Shown here in pieces: positions 1 to 5,472 of a DNA stretch of 5,472 nucleotides (positions are counted from its first letter, which is position 1; every line of letters starts with the position of its first letter). Source of the stretch: an uncultured Megasphaera sp. (lineage in GTDB: Bacteria > Bacillota > Negativicutes > Veillonellales > Megasphaeraceae); NCBI GenBank assembly GCA_902464195.1, contig CABQJB010000139.1:1-5472 (forward strand), given 5' to 3'. A program made the position numbers and the translations under genes. The notes under the pieces were generated by a model. That model saw only the letters and a program-made list of their open reading frames with translations. It made no database searches and was not told where the DNA came from.

Positions 1-2306
<2,306 letters not shown>

Positions 2307-2314
2307 CGGACTCA

Positions 2315-2320
2315 CTCCTT
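2315..2320 (-). promoter_or_regulatory. Ribosome binding site that fixes the copA TTG start
   Basis: On the minus strand the sequence AAGGAG sits 8 bases before TTG at 2306, and its first base overlaps the csoR stop codon. No ATG is available near the start of the HMA domain, so this site decides the non-ATG start. The overlap with the csoR stop suggests translation of copA is coupled to csoR (inference). Confidence 0.8.
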
Positions 2321-2640
2321 TATTTCATGAGTTTCTGAAGGGCGCAGACGAGTTCATCGACGACTTCGTCCTTGCCTTCACGGATGTCGTGGACGACGCA
2401 GGACTTGATGTGCTGGCCCAGGAGTTCCTTATTGAAAGAATTCAATGCCGACTGGATGGCACTGACCTGAGTCAGGATATCAATGCAGTAACGGTCGTCT
2501 TCGACCATCTTTCGCACACCCCGTACCTGCCCTTCGATGCGGTTCAGGCGGGAAATGAGCGATTTATACTCTTTGCCCTCTTTATTGCGATACTTATGTT
2601 TCTCCGTATCGCAGCAGGGACAGACTTTCTTTTCGTCCAT
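2320..2640 (-). CDS. csoR: Copper-sensing transcriptional repressor, CsoR family
   Basis: This 106-residue cytoplasmic protein is an all-helical CsoR/RcnR-family (DUF156) repressor that releases DNA when Cu(I) binds. The family core runs from about residue 25 to the end, with RLNRIEGQVRGV (31-42) on helix 1. The Cu(I) ligand set is visible as Cys52, His77 and Cys81. Its spacing (25, then 4) is the same as the Cys36-His61-Cys65 set of the M. tuberculosis protein, and Tyr51 precedes the first Cys as it does there. This favours a copper sensor over the RcnR, FrmR or CstR branches. An N-terminal extension carries CPCC (Cys7, Cys9, Cys10) and His15, which may add metal or thiol sites. The ATG at 2640 is preceded 9 bases upstream by AAAGGAG. 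It is the first gene of an operon with copA, and the inverted repeats in its own promoter imply autoregulation. Confidence 0.95.
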   Translation of the reverse strand: MDEKKVCPCCDTEKHKYRNKEGKEYKSLISRLNRIEGQVRGVRKMVEDDRYCIDILTQVSAIQSALNSFNKELLGQHIKSCVVHDIREGKDEVVDELVCALQKLMK

Positions 2641-2664
2641 AATTGAGTTCTCCTTTCATTTAAA

Positions 2665-2679
2665 TACCCCTGTGGGGTA
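2665..2679. promoter_or_regulatory. Probable CsoR operator at the transcription start
   Basis: TACCCC (2665-2670), spacer TGT, then GGGGTA (2674-2679) form a perfect inverted repeat with 6-base arms. It lies just downstream of the -10 box, at or right after the predicted start of transcription. C-tract/G-tract palindromes with TA edges in front of csoR/copA genes are the usual CsoR binding sites, and the promoter belongs to a CsoR gene. Binding itself is inferred. Confidence 0.78.
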
Positions 2680-2686
2680 CATTGAT

Positions 2687-2715
2687 ATAATATACCGATA
2701 TAGGGTATGTGTCAA
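2687..2715 (-). promoter_or_regulatory. Sigma-70/SigA-type promoter of csoR-copA
   Basis: On the minus strand a perfect -35 TTGACA (2710-2715) is separated by exactly 17 bases from the -10 TATTAT (2687-2692). Transcription should start near 2678-2681, giving a short leader of about 40 bases before the csoR ATG at 2640. Such a strong core promoter fits a gene pair that is held off by a repressor. Confidence 0.88.
2692..2708. promoter_or_regulatory. Second, weaker operator-like inverted repeat in the -35/-10 spacer
   Basis: ATACC (2692-2696) and GGTAT (2704-2708) are inverted arms around GATATAG. The element almost exactly fills the promoter spacer and touches the -10 box. Its arms share TACC/GGTA with the stronger palindrome at 2665-2679, whose centre is 28 bases away. 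Occupancy by CsoR would block RNA polymerase directly. It could instead be a chance AT-rich palindrome, so confidence is moderate. Confidence 0.55.
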
Positions 2716-2720
2716 GGGTG

Positions 2721-2755
2721 TTTTAGCGGTTAGCAGTTAGGGGTTAGGGGTTAGC
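2721..2755. repeat. Degenerate heptamer array, left (5 units)
   Basis: Five consecutive 7-base units read TTTTAGC, GGTTAGC, AGTTAGG, GGTTAGG and GGTTAGC, all sharing the core TTAG. They are the reverse-complement type of the units in the array at 3116-3171, so the two arrays face each other across the spacer. The array begins 5 bases upstream of the csoR -35 box. GCGGTTAGC (2726-2734) also recurs inverted as GCTAACCGC at 2886-2894. Function is unknown. Confidence 0.75.
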
Positions 2756-2769
2756 GAATGGTTCTTAAT

Positions 2770-2881
2770 TTGTAGGGGCGCCCGCGTGGGGCGCCCGCTC
2801 CGGAATATGCATGATTTCCTAATCAGTTTACCAGGAGAATCATCCCAATTCCTAACGGGGCGACCGCGTGGGGCCCCTTAC
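2770..2881. repeat. GC-rich dispersed repeat, copy 1
   Basis: The first 76 bases (2770-2845) match 2991-3066 with 7 mismatches and no gaps. Inside, GGGGCGCCCGC occurs twice in tandem (2775-2785 and 2788-2798), and each unit contains the self-complementary GGGCGCCC. The right part (2857-2874) repeats the 18-base block also seen at 2996-3013. The end at 2873-2881 (GCCCCTTAC) is an imperfect inverted match to the GTAGGGGC start, so the whole may be a small palindromic, MITE-like element of about 110 bases. There is no open frame that could encode a transposase. Confidence 0.72.
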
Positions 2882-2902
2882 GAACGCTAACCGCGGATTA
2901 TT

Positions 2903-2954
2903 AAAAAAAGGACTACGTATGATGATATTAAGCCCTCATACGATAGTCCTTTTT
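2903..2954. terminator. Long bulged hairpin with A-tract and T-tract ends
   Basis: Arms 2905-2922 and 2936-2954 pair over 18 base pairs with one bulged A at 2943, around a 13-base loop (2923-2935). The outer pairs are A-T, so each strand ends in a T run after a GGACTA/TAGTCC stem: 5 T on plus, 7 T on minus. This fits a bidirectional intrinsic terminator. No annotated gene needs it: ompH already has a terminator at 3172-3202, and no plus-strand gene precedes it. It may end an unrecognised small RNA, back up the ompH terminator, or be a mobile palindrome. Confidence 0.6.
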
Positions 2955-2955
2955 C

Positions 2956-2990
2956 TGTAGGGGCGTCCGCCCCAGGATTATGCGATTTCA
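2956..2990. repeat. Truncated third copy of the GC-rich repeat
   Basis: TGTAGGGGCG, then TCCGCCCC, then AGGATTATGCGATTT follow the outline of the 76-base repeat but lack its central GTGGGGCGCCC portion. It lies immediately before copy 2 and directly after the hairpin at 2903-2954. It is likely a decayed or internally deleted copy. Confidence 0.6.
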
Positions 2991-3097
2991 TTGTAGGGGC
3001 GACCGCGTGGGGCGCCCGCTCCGGAATATGTCTGATATACCAATCAGTTTGCCAGGAGAATCATCCAAGCGGGCCGCCTTAACAGGACGGCCCCTAC
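2991..3097. repeat. GC-rich dispersed repeat, copy 2, with terminal inverted repeats
   Basis: Bases 2991-3066 are the second copy of the 76-base repeat. In this copy the ends form a perfect 8-base inverted repeat, GTAGGGGC (2993-3000) and GCCCCTAC (3090-3097), bounding a 105-base unit. The right end also folds into a local hairpin (3071-3093: GGGCCGCC against GGACGGCCC with one bulged A). Short size, terminal inverted repeats and absence of coding capacity resemble a MITE or REP-type element. The family name is not known to me. Confidence 0.72.
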
Positions 3098-3098
3098 G

Positions 3099-3119
3099 GT
3101 GCGGCCATAAGGCCGCCAC
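3099..3119. repeat. Short GC-rich hairpin
   Basis: GCGGCC (3101-3106), loop ATAA, GGCCGC (3111-3116) form a perfect stem, extendable by GT/AC if C3117 is bulged. No T run follows on either strand, so it is not an intrinsic terminator. It sits between repeat copy 2 and the right heptamer array and may be part of either element. Confidence 0.55.
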
Positions 3120-3171
3120 GAGCCACGAGCCACTAGCCACGAACCACTAGCTGCTAACTGCTAACTGCTAA
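3116..3171. repeat. Degenerate heptamer array, right (8 units)
   Basis: Eight in-phase 7-base units read CCACGAG, CCACGAG, CCACTAG, CCACGAA, CCACTAG, then CTGCTAA three times. The array is composite: five CCAC-type units then three CTGCTAA units. CTAACTGCTAA (3154-3164 and 3161-3171) is the reverse complement of TTAGCAGTTAG at 2730-2740 in the left array. The array runs directly into the A tract of the ompH terminator. It resembles in kind the short tandem heptamer repeats described in filamentous cyanobacteria, without implying relationship. Confidence 0.8.
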
Positions 3172-3202
3172 AAAAAAGCTGCCGCAAAGCGGCAGCTTTT
3201 TT
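3172..3202 (-). terminator. Intrinsic terminator of the OmpH-like gene
   Basis: A 9-base-pair GC-rich stem, AGCTGCCGC (3177-3185) and GCGGCAGCT (3189-3197), closes a loop of three bases. A and T tracts flank it on both sides, giving a long T run after the stem on the minus strand. It begins 4 bases beyond the stop codon at 3207, the expected position for ending that transcript. The symmetry means it could also stop plus-strand transcription. Confidence 0.92.
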
Positions 3203-3206
3203 ACTC

Positions 3207-3635
3207 CTATTTCAACAATGCTTTGACGGCTTCTGTTTCATCCGTAGCGTTTTCGGTGCCGGAGATGATGGCGCCCTGGACTACGATGCAGTCGAGGCCT
3301 TTGTCCTTGCGGACCTGTTCGACTTTGGAAACGACGTCTTTTTCAATGGGGACGATCAGTTTGTTTTCCAGTTTGCTCAGGTTCTGAGCCAGTTCACGGC
3401 CGAGGTTCTGGCGTTCCTGGTCGGTCTTCATTTTCGGAGCTTTTTTAGCAAACTGTTCGTTAGCGTCTTTAACGGCAGCCTGCATCTGGGCGCTGACTTT
3501 CGGGAAGTCCTTATGGGACTGTACCAATGTATCGAAGTTGACGACACCGACGCCGGAAGCAAAGGCCGACGAAGCAGCGACGAGGCTCATCATTCCCATG
3601 ACGGCAAGGGATGCTAATTGTTTTTTCAGTTTCAT
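3207..3635 (-). CDS. OmpH/Skp-family periplasmic protein
   Basis: The product is a 142-residue exported protein of the OmpH/Skp type, a family of periplasmic chaperones that hold unfolded outer-membrane proteins. Residues 1-26 form a signal peptide: MKLKKQ, a hydrophobic stretch, then AFA before Ser27. The mature part starts with GVGVVNFDTLVQSH, a beta strand and turn typical of the family. A charged, Lys/Gln/Glu-rich helical section (about 45-105) follows, then a C-terminal return segment containing KGLDCIVVQGAIISG. The length fits the short Skp-like members. ATG at 3635 follows AGGAGG (3644-3649) by 8 bases. It has its own promoter and terminator, so it is probably monocistronic. Its presence points to a cell with an outer membrane. 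Chaperone activity is inferred from family; a diverged structural role is possible. Confidence 0.88.
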   Translation of the reverse strand: MKLKKQLASLAVMGMMSLVAASSAFASGVGVVNFDTLVQSHKDFPKVSAQMQAAVKDANEQFAKKAPKMKTDQERQNLGRELAQNLSKLENKLIVPIEKDVVSKVEQVRKDKGLDCIVVQGAIISGTENATDETEAVKALLK

Positions 3636-3651
3636 AATGTATTCCTCCTGT

Positions 3652-3664
3652 GCCGCAGAGCGGC
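3652..3664 (-). promoter_or_regulatory. 5'-UTR stem-loop next to the OmpH-like ribosome binding site
   Basis: In the minus-strand leader, GCCGC-TCT-GCGGC forms a 5-base-pair GC stem that ends 2 bases before AGGAGG. It could tune ribosome access or protect the 5' end of the message. It is short, so its role is uncertain. Confidence 0.45.
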
Positions 3665-3699
3665 TGAATTACTCTTTCTTACTATAGTTCTATTCGTAT

Positions 3700-3728
3700 A
3701 TTATAACAAACTTACCGATAAAGTACAA
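3700..3728 (-). promoter_or_regulatory. Promoter of the OmpH-like gene
   Basis: On the minus strand the -10 is a perfect TATAAT (3700-3705), 17 bases from a partial -35, TTGTAC (3723-3728). Transcription would start near 3692-3694, leaving a leader of about 58 bases. It lies entirely in the 104-base gap after ytfJ, so this gene has a start independent of the upstream genes. Confidence 0.72.
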
Positions 3729-3739
3729 CCTGCACGGAA

Positions 3740-4153
3740 TCAGGCTTTTTCGTCATCTTCGTCTGCCTTGTCTTCTTCATCGTCGTGAATATAAATGTAT
3801 TTATCCTTTTTCATCTTGTCGATGATTTCCGGAGCCATGGCGATGAGCTTTTCAAAGGCCGAAGCCTGGTAGCCGTCTTTCTTGATGGAGAACATTTCTA
3901 CCCGGTCCCCTTTGATGACCAGGATAGCTGCCGGTTCCATCTTGGCACCGCCGCCGCTGCCGGCACTGCTGCGCCCGTTTTCGGTCTTGCCATTGACGCC
4001 GCCGGACCCGAAGCCAAAGGTGACGTCGACGAAAGGTACCAGGATGGCGTCGCCGATGTGGACGGCCTGGCCGACGACGGTTTCGACTTTGATCATTTCT
4101 TTGAAACTTTCAAAAATTTGTTCCAAGTTGTTCTTGATGTACGAGTTATCCAT
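3740..4153 (-). CDS. ytfJ: GerW/YtfJ-family protein
   Basis: This 137-residue soluble protein belongs to the GerW (YtfJ) spore protein family. The B. subtilis member is a spore protein linked to germination; the biochemical role is unknown. Family features visible are a short helical N-terminus (1-22), a beta region VVGQAVHIGDAILVPFVDVTFGFG (26-49), and a glycine-rich stretch with GSGGG (49-69) containing a Lys/Glu/Arg/Ser segment. MEPAAILVIKGDRVEMFSI (72-90) follows, then a C-terminal helix. It ends in a very acidic tail (about 123-137, mostly Asp/Glu). ATG at 4153 is preceded by AAGGAGG inside the end of the upstream gene, and the two genes overlap by 8 bases. The ytfI-ytfJ neighbourhood matches B. 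subtilis. If the host does not sporulate, the protein must have another role; that is inference. Confidence 0.9.
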   Translation of the reverse strand: MDNSYIKNNLEQIFESFKEMIKVETVVGQAVHIGDAILVPFVDVTFGFGSGGVNGKTENGRSSAGSGGGAKMEPAAILVIKGDRVEMFSIKKDGYQASAFEKLIAMAPEIIDKMKKDKYIYIHDDEEDKADEDDEKA

Positions 4154-4892
4154 GTTGTTCCTCCTTGTTCACAGCGTGCCAATGAGCCCATAAACGGCGT
4201 ACAGGCCGGGAGGCGGCAAAGGCGGCTGTAAACAGAAGCAGCACTGCCGGATATAGACGGCCCGAAGCACGGACGGTACAGTCATACTGTTCCTCTACGA
4301 AATTGAATTGTAAGTCTGTGACGCTCCCCGGACAGATGGCATAGAGGGCACCGGCCAGCATCCCCGTCTCATGCGGTTCAGGGAGGCCGATGACACCGGT
4401 CAGGGTGAAGCGGCGGATTTGGCCGTGGCCGAGCAGGCGCGACAGCCAGGTGAAGAAAGCCGCTAAAAAGTCAGCATTGAAGATGTCAGCCAGGAACTGG
4501 CGTATGGGCGGTTTCTTTTTTTTCGGCTCTTTCGCGTCCTCCGGTGTTGGGGCATCCGGTCCCTCCTGGCGGAGCAGGTCTTCATACGTGAGGCGCTGGC
4601 TTTCTTTTTCCAGCTCGTCCCAGGCCTTTTCTTCCTCTTCCGCTGTAGGGGGCGGCGGTTCGACAGACTCTTTCACGGCAGGGCTGCGCTTCCAGCACAC
4701 ATGCAGTTCATGATGCGGTTCCTCTCCCAGCGTATAGGACCAGGACGCATCGGCTAACTTCCGGCCCCATCGGCCCTGGCCTTCGATGTGGAAGGGCGTT
4801 CCGATATGGACGGTAAGGGCATAGGAGACGGGCAGGCAGAGGATGAGCAGTATGCAGCTGAATAAGATGGCAAGGATGACGATGATTGCCAT
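4146..4892 (-). CDS. ytfI: DUF2953 membrane protein, YtfI-like
   Basis: The product is a 248-residue protein of unknown function matching the DUF2953/YtfI type. An N-terminal membrane segment (about 3-26) is followed by a basic/aromatic region (27-70). A charged, Pro/Glu-rich linker (about 71-129, ending in PKKKKPP) separates it from the family core. That core includes a hydrophobic helix (133-154), then TGVIGLPEPHETGMLAGALYAICPG, in which GLPEPHETG (169-177) corresponds to the family's G-x-DPA-x-TG type motif. A second hydrophobic segment lies at 213-228, and the tail is basic. ATG at 4892 is preceded by AAAGGGGG, 7 bases upstream. Its stop lies inside the next gene's first codons, so ytfI and ytfJ are likely translated together; it may anchor or partner YtfJ (inference). 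The symbol rests on family resemblance plus gene order. Confidence 0.82.
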   Translation of the reverse strand: MAIIVILAILFSCILLILCLPVSYALTVHIGTPFHIEGQGRWGRKLADASWSYTLGEEPHHELHVCWKRSPAVKESVEPPPPTAEEEEKAWDELEKESQRLTYEDLLRQEGPDAPTPEDAKEPKKKKPPIRQFLADIFNADFLAAFFTWLSRLLGHGQIRRFTLTGVIGLPEPHETGMLAGALYAICPGSVTDLQFNFVEEQYDCTVRASGRLYPAVLLLFTAAFAASRPVRRLWAHWHAVNKEEQHG

Positions 4893-4965
4893 AAGGCAGC
4901 CCCCTTTTGTGAAAATAATCCGTTACTTTTATTTATTCGATGAACTCGGGGCGATTTCCTCTTTT

Positions 4966-5472
4966 TTAGGCGTCTTGTTTTGCTTTTTCTTGTTTATTGA
5001 AAATGCAGTCAACATCTTCGGCACCGAAGCAGCGGGAACAGGAAATGCACAGGGCCGGTTCGGTATCGCCCGATTTCCAGCGGTTCGGCAGGTCCGGCTG
5101 GCGCAGGTAGGGACGGCTCATGGACACGAAGGCCAGGTCTGTCGATTCCAGCGTATCTTGGATATCTTCGACCTTGCGGAAACCGCCGACGACGCCGACA
5201 TCGATTTTATCTTTCAGCATGGCTGCAGCTTCGGCAGCGTAGGCTTTGAAGTACATCGGTTCCTTCGTGCGGCGGATTGCCCGGATCGGGCCTTTGCGCG
5301 GCAGGGACGACGTGTTGCCGCCGCTGACTTCGATGGCGTTGACGCTGGCGTCAGCCAGCCAGGCCATGACCTGTTTGCTTTCGTCAAAGGTCAGGCTGCC
5401 GTCTTTCATGAAATCGGCACAGTTCAATTTGACCCAGATGGGATAATCGGCGCCGACGGCCTGGCGCATGGC
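4966..5472 (-). CDS. Old-yellow-enzyme-type NADH:flavin oxidoreductase, C-terminal part
   Basis: This is the C-terminal 168 residues of an FMN-binding TIM-barrel oxidoreductase of the OYE family. The frame is open through the right edge, so the N-terminal half is outside the window; ATG at 5469 is an internal methionine, since the barrel strand begins mid-domain. Counting from it, VKLN (13-16) is the barrel strand with the family's active-site lysine region. IEVSGG (46-51) and VVGGFR (93-98) match FMN phosphate-binding loops, and SMSRPYLRQPDL (116-127) is the family's late signature. The C-terminus has a Cys cluster, C-I-S-C-S-R-C-F (141-148) plus Cys155, seen in bacterial short OYE homologues. 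There is no room for the extra flavodoxin-like/NAD domain of enoate reductases after it. The stop lies 73 bases before ytfI with no terminator visible, so co-transcription is possible. Substrate is unknown. Confidence 0.9.
   Translation of the reverse strand, partial: AMRQAVGADYPIWVKLNCADFMKDGSLTFDESKQVMAWLADASVNAIEVSGGNTSSLPRKGPIRAIRRTKEPMYFKAYAAEAAAMLKDKIDVGVVGGFRKVEDIQDTLESTDLAFVSMSRPYLRQPDLPNRWKSGDTEPALCISCSRCFGAEDVDCIFNKQEKAKQDA

Noticed and set aside
2641..2680. Riboswitch or attenuator in the csoR leader
   Set aside because: The leader is about 40 bases, and its only structure is the palindrome better explained as a DNA operator.
2735..2755. Telomere-like TTAGGGG repeats
   Set aside because: Only two clean units occur in a 7-base degenerate array whose other units differ; the simpler reading is the heptamer repeat paired with 3116-3171.
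2770..3066. CRISPR-like reading of the repeated GC-rich blocks
   Set aside because: There are only two full copies plus one truncated, the unit is 76 bases, spacing is irregular, and no cas gene is present.
3723..3746. A possible terminator after ytfJ (CCTG...CAGG)
   Set aside because: The stem would be only 4 base pairs, and what follows is not a clean T run. The same bases include the OmpH-like gene's -35 region.
3785..4713. Plus-strand frames opposite ytfJ and ytfI (3785-4231, 3882-4193, 4390-4713)
   Set aside because: They are complementary to well-supported minus-strand genes with good ribosome binding sites; the predicted peptides are low in complexity and unlike any family I know.
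4893..4965. A promoter or terminator between the OYE gene and ytfI
   Set aside because: The 73-base gap is AT-rich, but I see no hairpin with a T run and no -35/-10 pair with good spacing, so nothing is annotated beyond the ytfI ribosome binding site.

Overview
The window looks like chromosomal DNA from a diderm Firmicute of the class Negativicutes, plausibly Megasphaera or a close relative. Three things suggest this. A spore-protein-family gene pair (ytfI-ytfJ) and a Firmicutes-type CsoR sit beside a signal-peptide-bearing OmpH/Skp-family periplasmic protein, which only an outer-membrane organism would need. The coding sequence is moderately GC-rich with G/C-rich third positions. The intergenic DNA carries short GC-rich dispersed repeats. 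The genus is inference; no search was run.

Every supported gene is on the minus strand, so transcription runs from high to low coordinates. At the right edge is the C-terminal part of an old-yellow-enzyme-type NADH:flavin oxidoreductase (4966-5472, start outside the window). It is followed by a DUF2953/YtfI-like membrane protein (4146-4892) that overlaps a GerW/YtfJ-family gene (3740-4153) by 8 bases, so those two are probably translationally coupled. An OmpH/Skp-like gene (3207-3635) comes next, with its own promoter, a small 5'-UTR hairpin, a strong ribosome binding site and a clear intrinsic terminator.

About 490 bases (roughly 2716-3206) hold no gene but are densely structured. They contain two oppositely oriented arrays of degenerate 7-base repeats (2721-2755 and 3116-3171), two copies of a 76-base repeat (2770-2845 and 2991-3066, 7 mismatches by eye) with a truncated third copy, a long bulged hairpin with A/T-tract ends (2905-2954), and further GC-rich hairpins.

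The left half is a copper-homeostasis operon. A near-consensus promoter (-35 TTGACA, 17-base spacer, -10 TATTAT) carries two inverted repeats, one inside the spacer and one at the predicted start of transcription. It drives csoR (2320-2640), a Cu(I)-sensing repressor with the Cys-His-Cys ligand set, and then copA (1-2306), a Cu(I)-exporting P1B-type ATPase that starts at TTG and runs off the left edge. The inferred circuit is copper-responsive derepression of an exporter operon that autoregulates its repressor.

The genes themselves belong to known families. The parts most worth a second look are the repeat-rich spacer and the double operator; I see no convincing evidence of an undescribed multi-gene system.
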